From Anaerocolumna jejuensis DSM 15929 (lineage in GTDB: Bacteria > Bacillota > Clostridia > Lachnospirales > Lachnospiraceae), in the NCBI RefSeq assembly GCF_900142215.1, contig NZ_FRAC01000041.1:1-50347 (forward strand): a DNA stretch of 50,347 nucleotides. The letters are read 5' to 3'. Positions within the stretch are counted from its first letter, which is position 1. Each line of letters starts with the position of its first letter. The position numbers and the translations under genes were made by a program. Positions 1-8,163 of this stretch are shown here, piece by piece. The notes beneath the pieces are model-generated. The model was not told the origin of the DNA, did no database searches, and was given only the letters and a program-made list of their open reading frames with translations.

Positions 1-180
1 ATTTTAATATTTAATATTATTTTACTGCCTGATGCCATTTTAATATTTAATATTATTTTACTGCCTGATGCCATTTTAATATTTAATATTATTTTGCTGC
101 CTGACGTCATTTTAATTTCTGGCATTATTCTACTGCCTGACATCCTTTTTATTTCTTATATGATATTTACTATCTGATAG
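1..180. repeat. 36-bp tandem repeat, about five copies, decaying rightward
   Basis: Copies start at 1, 37, 73, 109 and 145. The first two are identical, the third differs at a few bases, the fourth at more, and the fifth is barely recognisable and overlaps the stop codon of the oxidoreductase at 170. Each unit ends in a ctgcctgatgcc-like block after an AT-only block. The unit length is a multiple of three, and one frame on each strand is free of stop codons in the intact units. The array continues off the left edge, so its full length is unknown. It may be a minisatellite in an intergenic region. Confidence 0.9.
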
Positions 181-1135
181 CTGCCTTCTTCCCCGTAATC
201 TGGGATTCATAGGCTGCTTCCATTAGCTTAGTAAGGGTTATGGCATCTTCAATACCAAAGGTCACCTTATCCTCTAACTGATTGTTTGCCCACATAACCA
301 GGGGTGAAGGAAGAGCTTTGGGAAGCTCTGTTACCGTAATCCATTCTCCACTAGTTCCTTTTGTTGCATAGCGGATATTTTCCCCTATCATAAGGGTTCC
401 TTCCGTTCCGCTTACCTCCAGTATCGGAGGTGTGTAAAGGGATACAAATCCTGTCTCGGCCACGCCAATGGTTCCTTCGCCAAATTCTATCACAGAGACA
501 GCATTGTCCTCTACTCCATGACCTGTAACATCCGTAAACAGGGACTGAACGCTTACAGGTGTTCCAAGAAGCCATGCAAGCAGATACATGGGGTGGGCTC
601 CTAAGTCAATCATGGCTCCTCCGCCGCACTGCTCCCTGCTATAGAAATGCTCCGGCAGCCAGTTGCCGATACTTCCGTCATGTACATTCCTCATTCTGGC
701 ATAGGTGATATGTCCAAGGCTTCCCTTTTCAATGAGCTCCTTTGCAAAGAGAAAGCGGCTTTCACATTTCTTTACCAGGGACAGGGTAATGTCACTGCCC
801 TGCTTTAAAAGGGAATCCTTTATCTCCAGGCAGTCCGGCACCGTAAGGGCCAGAACCTTTTCGCTGAATACCTGCTTACCTGCTTTAACAGCTTTCAGGA
901 TCAGTTCCTTATGAAGGGAGGTAGGGGCGGTTATTACCACTCCCTGTATGTCTGCGTTAGCCAATAACTCGTCATAATCCTTATAAAAGGGGACTAAAAA
1001 CTCCTTTGCATAGCCCCTTCCCCTTTCTTCTTCCTCATCCCAGACAGCAACAACCTTACTGCCTGTCTTTTCTATTATCTCTTTTGTATAACCCTCTGCA
1101 TGAACATGCCAGTAGCTGATAATCGCTATATTCAT
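170..1135 (-). CDS. Gfo/Idh/MocA family oxidoreductase (atypical)
   Basis: Predicted NAD(P)-dependent sugar or inositol-type dehydrogenase, cytosolic, about 321 residues. An N-terminal Rossmann half begins MNIAIISYWHVHAEGY, where the usual glycine-rich GxGxxG loop is absent. The family's EKP signature appears as SEKVLAL, so the catalytic-region lysine is kept but the proline is lost. The C-terminal half has the family-typical GGGAMIDLGAHPMYLL segment. I prefer the Met at 1135 because the Rossmann strand then starts at residue 2; an in-frame ATG four codons upstream (1147) is possible. Neither has a strong ribosome binding site. It follows the 1216-2301 oxidoreductase by about 80 bases on the same strand, probably as one operon. 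Substrate unknown; the altered nucleotide loop is the odd point. Confidence 0.85.
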   Translation of the reverse strand: MNIAIISYWHVHAEGYTKEIIEKTGSKVVAVWDEEEERGRGYAKEFLVPFYKDYDELLANADIQGVVITAPTSLHKELILKAVKAGKQVFSEKVLALTVPDCLEIKDSLLKQGSDITLSLVKKCESRFLFAKELIEKGSLGHITYARMRNVHDGSIGNWLPEHFYSREQCGGGAMIDLGAHPMYLLAWLLGTPVSVQSLFTDVTGHGVEDNAVSVIEFGEGTIGVAETGFVSLYTPPILEVSGTEGTLMIGENIRYATKGTSGEWITVTELPKALPSPLVMWANNQLEDKVTFGIEDAITLTKLMEAAYESQITGKKAAIR

Positions 1136-1215
1136 TGATATACCCATTACACCATAAACAGAATACCTGTAAAAGAATCGTAATATGGCAGCCTTTCCTG
1201 AGATTTTTATTTTAA

Positions 1216-2301
1216 TTACTCAAAGTATACCGGCTGGCCTGTTTTTGCTGAAGTATAAATAGCTTCCAGTATCTCTGATACCACGCAGGCCTGCTCCGGC
1301 TTTACAACAACTTCCGTATCGTTCTTAACGGCATCAATCCAGCGTCTTGCTTCCACTTCGGCAGGATTATCGGATATTCCCTCATAGAAGGCAACACCGC
1401 CGCTTGACAGATCAGGCTTAATCTCAACCAGTCTGTTGAACTCTGCCTTGTTGATGGTAACTCCGCCCTTAATCTGTGCTCCCGCATCCGTTCCGCAAAG
1501 AACCGTGCTTCCTTCCTGAATTGGCTCTATGGTATTTAAGGCCCAGCTTGATTCCAGGATAATGGTTGCTCCGTTTTTCATTACGATAAAGCCGAAGGCA
1601 GAGTCCTCCATGGTATTTTCTCCTTCTTTCCAGCCGCCCCAGGGGTTGCCGCATTCCGGATTGCTTACCTTCTTATATTTTGTACCTACAACCATCCTAG
1701 GCTCATAGTTGTTCATAAGGTATAAGGTAACATCCAGAGAGTGGGTGCCGATATCGATTAAGGGACCGCCGCCCTGCTCATATTCATTTAAGAATACACC
1801 CCAGTTAGGAGTTCCTCTTCTTCTTACGGCATAGGCCTTGGCAAGGTAAATCTCACCCAGGTCACCTCTTTCAATAACACTCTTCAGATAGATTGCTTCC
1901 GGTTTATGCCTGTGCTGGTATCCGATAGTCAATTTCTTGCCGGTCTCTTTTGCTGCCGCTACCATCTTTCTTGCATCCTCTGCTGTCTTTGCCATAGGCT
2001 TCTCACACATTACATGCTTGCCGGCATAGAGGGAATCAATGGATATAGGGGCATGGGAACGGTTGGGAGTGCATACATGAACTACTTCAATCTCCCCATC
2101 CTTTAACAGCTCCTTATAATCGGTGTAAACCTTGGCATCAGGAGTGCCGTACTGTTCCTTTGCCTTGATTGCCTTTTCTTCTACCAGATCGCAGAAAGCA
2201 ACCAATTCTACATCAGATAATTTACTCAAGGAAGGCATGTGCTTCCCATTTGCAATACCGCCGCAGCCGATGATTCCGACTTTTACTTTTCTCTCCATCA
2301 T
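1216..2301 (-). CDS. Gfo/Idh/MocA family oxidoreductase
   Basis: Predicted NAD(P)-dependent dehydrogenase of sugars, sugar acids or inositols, 361 residues, normal for the family. The Rossmann glycine loop GCGGIA is at residues 12-17, the EKP catalytic signature at 100-102, and the C-terminal domain holds GGGPLIDIGTHSLDV. The start is an ATGATG pair at 2301 with a GGAG ribosome site 5-8 bases upstream. It is the first gene of a two-gene minus-strand unit with the 170-1135 paralogue and is divergent from an AraC-type regulator about 120 bases away, which is the obvious candidate regulator. The substrate cannot be read from the sequence. Confidence 0.92.
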   Translation of the reverse strand: MMERKVKVGIIGCGGIANGKHMPSLSKLSDVELVAFCDLVEEKAIKAKEQYGTPDAKVYTDYKELLKDGEIEVVHVCTPNRSHAPISIDSLYAGKHVMCEKPMAKTAEDARKMVAAAKETGKKLTIGYQHRHKPEAIYLKSVIERGDLGEIYLAKAYAVRRRGTPNWGVFLNEYEQGGGPLIDIGTHSLDVTLYLMNNYEPRMVVGTKYKKVSNPECGNPWGGWKEGENTMEDSAFGFIVMKNGATIILESSWALNTIEPIQEGSTVLCGTDAGAQIKGGVTINKAEFNRLVEIKPDLSSGGVAFYEGISDNPAEVEARRWIDAVKNDTEVVVKPEQACVVSEILEAIYTSAKTGQPVYFE

Positions 2302-2367
2302 ATCTTCTCCTTTTTGTTTGAATAATTTTATTGAATTTTCTTAAATATAGCATAATTCCTTTGCCCA

Positions 2368-2376
2368 TGATATAAT
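2368..2376 (+). promoter_or_regulatory. Extended -10 promoter element for the AraC gene
   Basis: TGATATAAT matches an extended -10 element (TGn followed by TATAAT). A start of transcription near 2383 would lie downstream of the first ATG at 2379, which argues for translation from the TTG at 2424. Confidence 0.55.
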
Positions 2377-2423
2377 AAATGCATAAAAAAATATCAAAAA
2401 TTTGTCCTCAGAGGAGTATAGAC

Positions 2424-3314
2424 TTGGAACAGTCATATTATATCGAAAAGCGAAATCCCAATGCGGAACTGCCCTTGCAGTTTAGTGTACATCCCCAGGA
2501 AAAAAGGGGGGCAGGGGTTATGGTTCATGCCCATATCCATGATTATATTGAAATCCTTTATGCACAGTCAGGGCATTTCCGCATTCTGCTAAACAGCAGG
2601 GATTATACCTTTGATGCGGGGGATATGGTACTCATCAATTCCAATGAAATACACAATGTCTTCTCCCTGGGAGAAGGGTTAAACAGCTATATATGTATCA
2701 AATTTGAACCGGAAATACTCTTCACCTCCCAGTCTCTGCTGGAAATGAAGTATTTAATGCCCTTTATCCTAAAGGAATCCACCCATCAGAAGATATTTAC
2801 AGAGGAAGAAATCAGGGCTACCATTCTTCCCTCCATCCTCCATAATATTTACACCGAATACAAAGAGGCCAGCTATGGCTTTGAGCTTGCTATCCGGACA
2901 AATATCCTGACACTTTTTTTATATATTCTAAGGAACTGGCACAAGCAAAATATTGACTTAAATATCGATGTTCCGGTAAATAAGGAAATGGAAAAGCAGC
3001 TCAAGAAGGTCTTTGATTATGTCGAGGAAAATTATCAGGAGGATATTACCGCAAGAGAAATGGCAAAGTACTGCAATATGAGCTACAGTTATTTTTCCAG
3101 AAGCTTCAAGAGAATTATGAAGAAAAGCTTTAAGGAGTATTTAAGCTATATCAGAATTTCAAAAGCGGAAAGGCTGCTGATAAGCGCTGACAGTAATATT
3201 ACGGAAATAGCCCAGGAATGCGGCTTTTCTACCTCCAGCTATTTTATCAGCCAGTTTAAGGAGCTGAAGGGAGTAAGTCCCAAGCAGTACCGGATGAATT
3301 ACAGGAAGCATTGA
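2424..3314 (+). CDS. AraC family transcriptional regulator (cupin sensor)
   Basis: One-component DNA-binding regulator. The N-terminal part has a cupin-like sensor with histidines in VHAHIHDYIEIL and a GDMVLINSNEIHNVF strand. The last 100 residues are the double helix-turn-helix AraC domain, with the second HTH around ITEIAQECGFSTSSYF and the closing SPKQYR. An upstream ATG at 2379 gives 311 residues but has no ribosome site and sits on top of a probable extended -10. The TTG at 2424 has GAGGAG seven bases upstream and gives 296 residues, so I choose it. The gene is divergent from the two Gfo/Idh/MocA oxidoreductases and probably controls them in response to a sugar-like ligand. A strong hairpin terminator follows. 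Confidence 0.9.
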   Translation: MEQSYYIEKRNPNAELPLQFSVHPQEKRGAGVMVHAHIHDYIEILYAQSGHFRILLNSRDYTFDAGDMVLINSNEIHNVFSLGEGLNSYICIKFEPEILFTSQSLLEMKYLMPFILKESTHQKIFTEEEIRATILPSILHNIYTEYKEASYGFELAIRTNILTLFLYILRNWHKQNIDLNIDVPVNKEMEKQLKKVFDYVEENYQEDITAREMAKYCNMSYSYFSRSFKRIMKKSFKEYLSYIRISKAERLLISADSNITEIAQECGFSTSSYFISQFKELKGVSPKQYRMNYRKH

Positions 3315-3381
3315 ATTGTTGCCTTTCCATCTATGCTCCGGATTTTGCGGCCTGCTATTGCTGTATATCCCCCAAAATAAT

Positions 3382-3416
3382 AAGGATGCAGAACTAAACC
3401 CGTTCTGCATCCTTTT
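3382..3416 (+). terminator. Intrinsic terminator after the AraC gene
   Basis: Perfect 13-bp stem AAGGATGCAGAAC / GTTCTGCATCCTT with a 7-base loop. The T-run begins in the last stem bases (CCTTTTAAT). Confidence 0.9.
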
Positions 3417-3775
3417 AATATTGTTCAACTAAATTTTTTCTTATTTAATCTGCTTACATAACAATCCTATTTAAAGAAAAGTTCCCTTCTAACAGATGTA
3501 AACAGTGCTTCTTTTTATCATTAGTGCTTGCATAAAATAATGCAGCCGTTTCCTTTAATGCAATATTTGGGATTTTTTATTAATCTTACATAAATGTAAG
3601 ATACGCCTTCAAAATGTAAGCTTATCCTAAGGCTGCCCTCAGAAAAAAATTGTAAAATAAACCTGTATAGTAATCAGTATTGGTCGTAACCAGATAAAAA
3701 AGCCAGCTTAACCAACCCAATCTGATTATTAGGATTCTGTTGAATAACTAAAAAAAGAAAAAAAGGAGTTTAAAA
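3417..3775 (+). other. AT-rich intergenic region upstream of the protease gene
   Basis: No gene is visible. It holds an inverted repeat CTTACAT-AA-ATGTAAG at 3585-3600, a plausible operator, and a related ATGTAAG at 3614-3620. A strong ribosome site (AAGGAG) lies seven bases before the ATG at 3776. I could not fix a convincing -35/-10 pair. Confidence 0.5.
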
Positions 3776-6700
3776 ATGGAAAAAAAGCTTTCCTTAACGT
3801 TAGTATTGATTCTCGTTCTAAGCTTGTGTTTTTCGCCCCATACAGCTGCAAGCGCTTCCCAAACTGCATTAATACCCCTGCCCGAAACAGGAGAAGTGAT
3901 TTCGGGTTTTAAAACGGTAGAAGCAGGGGATATGGCGCTGATTAATTCCAAATCTGTTTTGTTCGAACATGAAAAAACAGGTGCAAAACTTTTGTACATA
4001 CAGAATAAAGACATGGACAGGTCCTTTGATATCTCTTTTAAAACCCCCGCACTAGATAATGCCGGTGCAATTCATGTACTTGAACATATGTCGATTTCAT
4101 GCTCTAATAAGTATCCGTTGAAGGATCTCATATTTGCAATATTGAATCAGACCTACTCAACCTACGCAAATGCATATACCAGGCAGAATTTTACAACCTA
4201 TCCGGTTTCATCACTGAGTGAAGAACAGCTGCTTAAACTGACGGATGTCTATTTAGACAGCGTATATCACCCTTCCGTAAGTAACAGTAAAAATTTATTT
4301 TCAAGAGAAGCCTGGAGATATGAGATGCAGGATGCAAATGCCCCCCTCACTTTAACCGGAACCGTTTATAATGAAATGAAGGGTGATCTGGGAAATATAT
4401 CTTCAGCAGCCAGCCAGAATGTTTTACAGGCTTTGTTCCCGGGCAGCATACAATCCAATATTGCGGCAGGTGTTCCCGACAATATAAAGGAGCTGACTTA
4501 TGAACAGGTCCTGAATTTCCGTAATACCTACTATCATCCCTCCAATTCACTTATGGTACTTTACGGTAATGTGGATTATCGGAGATTCCTGAAACATATA
4601 AACGATGAATTTCTTTCAAAATATGATAAAAAAGAGATTGCTGTTGAAACCGGTAAAATAACCCCTTTAAAAGAAAAGGCGGAAAGGACTGTTAAATTTC
4701 CCGTTGCCGCTTCCTCCAATACAAAAAATTCTTCCCAAATTGATTATGCTTTTGCATTCACGGATATTTCAGAGGAGGACACCGTTGGACTGGGCATCCT
4801 TGCTGACATTTTAAATCAGGAAACCTCTCCGGTAATGGAGGCATTAAAAAAATCAGATATAGGAGGCAGCTATTCCGTCAGCTTTGATGCAGCCTTCACT
4901 CAGCCAATATTGACCTTTTCTGCAGCTAACGCTGATGAAAGTAAAAAAGCCGAGTTCAAAATGCTGATTGATAATTCCATGAGTAATATCATATCAACCG
5001 GCTTTGATAAAACAGCAGTAGATGCCGTCATATCAAATACACTCTTAACCAACTCCAATTTAGCGGAAAACAGAAATACAGGAGTTAACCTGTCTATGAA
5101 AATCGCCTCCATGTGGGCAAATCATGGTAGTTTAGATTATTATAATCATTTAATTAAAAATATTAAAACAATTAAGGATAAGGCAGAGGATAATTACTTT
5201 GAAAAATTACTGAAAAAGTATATTGAAAACAATAACCATGCAGCCTTAGCTATCACTGTTCCGGAAGCAGGACTTGCCGAAAAGCTGGCAAATGCGGAAA
5301 AGAAACACCTGTCAGATTTAAAGGCAGCAATGAATAAACAGGAGCTGGACAAGATCACTGCTGATACCAAAGCATATAATGAGTGGAACAATCAGCTGCC
5401 GGATCCCAAAATCGTTGAGAGCTTACAGGCGGTTAAGATCGCTGACTTACCGGAAGAAGTGAAAACTTATAAAACGAATGACAGTTTCACCTCAGACGGA
5501 GTAAGGCTCTTATCAGCAGAAGCAAATGTGGGGGAAACGGAAACCTCTTCCCTGCTTTTCGATACCTCTGCCGTTCCAATGAAGAAGCTGCACTACTTAC
5601 AGCTCTATGCAGACCTGTTCGGCAAACTCAGTACAAAAAACTACACACAAAAACAATTGAATACACAAAAGCTTAGATATTTAAACAATGCTGAATTTCA
5701 TATAGCCAATGTCACACAGAACAACGCCAGGCAGTATACACCCTATTTCTCAATCTCATGGATGGGCATCGCCAGCGAGTATGATAAACAGCTTTCGTTA
5801 GTTAAGGAAATTTTACTGAATACAAACTTTGATAATAGTAAAGCTCTATTAAACCTGGTAAGAGCTCAGGTATCCAATTTAAAATCACAATATACCAATG
5901 ACCCCTTGTCTATCCTGCTTCTGAGAAATTTAGCTCAAATTGATGAGAGCAGCACTTATCAAAACTATATCAGCGGCCTTGATTATTACAACTTCCTGCT
6001 AAAACTTGAAAAGGACCTGGTTTCTAATCCAAAGGCGGCAGCTGCGGAATTAAAAAATATAAACGCATTGATTCTTAACAAGACCAACCTGGTAACCACT
6101 TATGTAGGAAATAAGAATGCCATAAAAAATTATGAAGATTCCATAAAAATAATAACAGATGCTTTACCTAAGAAAAAAATTACCAGCCAGGATTACGGAA
6201 AGCTGCCAAAGCCCGCACTCAGGGAGGGAATTGCAGTGGATTCAACGGTTCAATATAATGCCATATCCGCCAGCTATAAAAAAATGGGGTTTGCCTTTAC
6301 CGGAAAACTATTACCGATACAGACTTTAATCGATCAGAATTATATTACGCCTAAATTAAGATTTGGGTATGGTGCATATGTAAGCATCGTAAGTTTTAAT
6401 TCAAACGGACTTCTGACAGCCTCATACCGTGATCCGAACATCAGGGAAACCTTTGAAGTATATAAGGGATTACCGGCGTATATTAAAAATATGGATTTGA
6501 CCCAGGAAACCCTGGACCGGTTTATTTTAAATGCCTTTAGTGATTACTCTGCTCCCAGGGGAGAACTTGCCGGCGCGGAAAGTGCTTTGCTAAATTACTT
6601 GTCCGGTAAAAAAGCGGAAGATAAATTAAAAATCCTTCATGAAATTAAATCAACAACCGTACAGGATGTAAAGGACACCTTTGCAATGTTCCAAAGCTTT

Positions 6701-6790
6701 ATTAAGAACGGTTCCTATTCCACTGTCGGAAGTAAACAGAAATTGCTGGAAAATAAAGACCTCTTTGATGAAATTCTCTCAATAAAATAA
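3776..6790 (+). CDS. Secreted M16C-family zinc metallopeptidase (PreP/falcilysin-like)
   Basis: Predicted exported clamshell peptidase of the pitrilysin family, 1004 residues, the usual size for the single-chain M16C type. A Sec signal peptide occupies about residues 1-27 (KK, hydrophobic core, AASAS cleavage area). The inverted zinc motif HVLEH is at 100-104, with His100, Glu103 and His104. The third ligand is Glu200 in the TVYNEMKG motif, at the spacing expected. The remaining halves are the M16C-associated and inactive domains. M16C enzymes degrade unfolded peptides of tens of residues. It is monocistronic, flanked by terminators, with AAGGAG seven bases before the start. An exported form is less common than the cytosolic one, so the substrate may be peptides outside the cell. 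Confidence 0.9.
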   Translation: MEKKLSLTLVLILVLSLCFSPHTAASASQTALIPLPETGEVISGFKTVEAGDMALINSKSVLFEHEKTGAKLLYIQNKDMDRSFDISFKTPALDNAGAIHVLEHMSISCSNKYPLKDLIFAILNQTYSTYANAYTRQNFTTYPVSSLSEEQLLKLTDVYLDSVYHPSVSNSKNLFSREAWRYEMQDANAPLTLTGTVYNEMKGDLGNISSAASQNVLQALFPGSIQSNIAAGVPDNIKELTYEQVLNFRNTYYHPSNSLMVLYGNVDYRRFLKHINDEFLSKYDKKEIAVETGKITPLKEKAERTVKFPVAASSNTKNSSQIDYAFAFTDISEEDTVGLGILADILNQETSPVMEALKKSDIGGSYSVSFDAAFTQPILTFSAANADESKKAEFKMLIDNSMSNIISTGFDKTAVDAVISNTLLTNSNLAENRNTGVNLSMKIASMWANHGSLDYYNHLIKNIKTIKDKAEDNYFEKLLKKYIENNNHAALAITVPEAGLAEKLANAEKKHLSDLKAAMNKQELDKITADTKAYNEWNNQLPDPKIVESLQAVKIADLPEEVKTYKTNDSFTSDGVRLLSAEANVGETETSSLLFDTSAVPMKKLHYLQLYADLFGKLSTKNYTQKQLNTQKLRYLNNAEFHIANVTQNNARQYTPYFSISWMGIASEYDKQLSLVKEILLNTNFDNSKALLNLVRAQVSNLKSQYTNDPLSILLLRNLAQIDESSTYQNYISGLDYYNFLLKLEKDLVSNPKAAAAELKNINALILNKTNLVTTYVGNKNAIKNYEDSIKIITDALPKKKITSQDYGKLPKPALREGIAVDSTVQYNAISASYKKMGFAFTGKLLPIQTLIDQNYITPKLRFGYGAYVSIVSFNSNGLLTASYRDPNIRETFEVYKGLPAYIKNMDLTQETLDRFILNAFSDYSAPRGELAGAESALLNYLSGKKAEDKLKILHEIKSTTVQDVKDTFAMFQSFIKNGSYSTVGSKQKLLENKDLFDEILSIK

Positions 6791-6816
6791 GAAACGAACA
6801 AGGGCTCCCTCATTAT

Positions 6817-6921
6817 AAAGGGGCTGTTGCAAATAGAACATTTCTACCAGATACCTTGCATAAATTAGTTTATGTGTACTGTATCCGGCAGTAGTTGTTC
6901 TTATTACTACAGCCCCTTTTT
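6817..6921. terminator. Long hairpin terminator between convergent genes
   Basis: Outer arms AAAGGGGCTGT (6817-6827) and ACAGCCCC followed by TTTTT (6909-6921). An inner pair, AGAACA (6835-6840) with TGTTCT (6896-6901), extends the fold. The protease gene ends at 6790 and the glycerate kinase at 7014, so it may serve both; the T-run is better in the plus direction. A small perfect palindrome lies just right of it at 6926-6941. Confidence 0.75.
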
Positions 6922-7013
6922 AATGAATCTTCTTGAAGATTACTTTTATGTATTATTCCATACCCTTAGTCTGATAGTAACATAAACACTGTGATAGAGA
7001 GTGCTGAGCTCCC

Positions 7014-8138
7014 TTACAACAGCAGCCTGAATACCTGCTCCGCTGTCTCTCTTAAGTTTTCTTTGGCATTTAAGGGGTTCATTGCTTCCTCCAGAGTGGT
7101 AATTCCTCTTACAATAGGAAAGAATGCATCAATCCTTCTCCTGTTGCACTCTGCGGCTTCTTTGGTAACACTTCCGGCAAAGGCTATGACCTTTTTATTG
7201 TATTTCTTTGCCAGCCCGGCAACCCCGACCGGAGCTTTTCCCATACCGGACTGTCCGTCAAGGCGCCCTTCTCCAGTTATAACATAGTCCGCATCTTTTA
7301 TATCCTCTTCCAGCTTAACTGCTTTCATGACCATCTCTATCCCCGGTATCATCTGCCCCTTTAAATACGACAAAAAGCAGAAGCCAAGTCCTCCTGCAGC
7401 TCCTGCACCCGGATGTTCCGAATAATCCGTGCCTGTAAATGCTTTTGTAAGGGCCGCATAATTTCTCATTCCGGCCTCCAGTTCTTTCAGTGCAGCTTCT
7501 GCTGCTCCCTTCTGAGGTCCGTAGACATAAGTGGCTCCAAGGGGTCCGCATAAAGGATTATTCACATCGCAGGCAATCTTAAAACGGCATTCTGCAAGCC
7601 TGGCCGGTACCTTTTTGGCAGATATTTTCACAATATCCTTCAGGCTTCCTCCTCCTTGTCCTGCTATTCCTTCGTCCTCTTTCAGGAATTCGTATCCCAG
7701 AGCAGTAAGAAGTCCCATACCGCCGTCATTGGTGGCACTGCCTCCGATACCTATAAGAAACTCCACACAGCCTTTGTCCATGGCATCCAGGATCATTTCT
7801 CCTACGCCAAAAGTAGTGGCTGTCATGGGATTCTTATTTCTACAGAGGGTAATGCCCGCAGCCTGGGCCATCTCCATGACGGCCGTCTTATTATCCGCCA
7901 GAATTCCGTACATAGCTTCCACCGGTTCCCCCGATGGCCCGCTGACCTTTTTATAAATCCTTCTGCCTCCCATTCCGCTCAGCAGGGCTTCTACCGTACC
8001 TTCTCCACCGTCTCCCAGAGGCTTTACGATAATCCTGGGATTTTTACTTACCCTTTGTATTCCTTCCTTTACGGCATTACCCGCTTCCATGGAAGTTAAG
8101 CTTCCCTTAAAAGAATCCATTGCCACTACTATCTTCAT
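7014..8138 (-). CDS. Glycerate kinase (GlxK/GarK family)
   Basis: ATP-dependent kinase making 2-phosphoglycerate (or 3-phosphoglycerate in some members) from D-glycerate; cytosolic, 374 residues, full length. Family signatures are the N-terminus KIVVAMDSFKGSLTS, GDGGEGTVEALL near 42-53, IGIGGSATNDGGMGL near 127, and the C-terminal ITGEGRLDGQSGMGKAP. The start at 8138 has AGGAG about nine bases upstream. It is the last gene of the PTS operon, 25 bases after Enzyme I. In this setting it would feed a C3 acid derived from the imported sugar, or from its aldolase product, into lower glycolysis. No dehydrogenase making glycerate is encoded in the operon. Confidence 0.95.
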   Translation of the reverse strand: MKIVVAMDSFKGSLTSMEAGNAVKEGIQRVSKNPRIIVKPLGDGGEGTVEALLSGMGGRRIYKKVSGPSGEPVEAMYGILADNKTAVMEMAQAAGITLCRNKNPMTATTFGVGEMILDAMDKGCVEFLIGIGGSATNDGGMGLLTALGYEFLKEDEGIAGQGGGSLKDIVKISAKKVPARLAECRFKIACDVNNPLCGPLGATYVYGPQKGAAEAALKELEAGMRNYAALTKAFTGTDYSEHPGAGAAGGLGFCFLSYLKGQMIPGIEMVMKAVKLEEDIKDADYVITGEGRLDGQSGMGKAPVGVAGLAKKYNKKVIAFAGSVTKEAAECNRRRIDAFFPIVRGITTLEEAMNPLNAKENLRETAEQVFRLLL

Positions 8139-8163
8139 ATACCCATCTCCTATTATTTCTGCC

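Noticed and set aside
1..180. CRISPR array
   Set aside because: The 36-base units are contiguous, without spacers, and diverge steadily.
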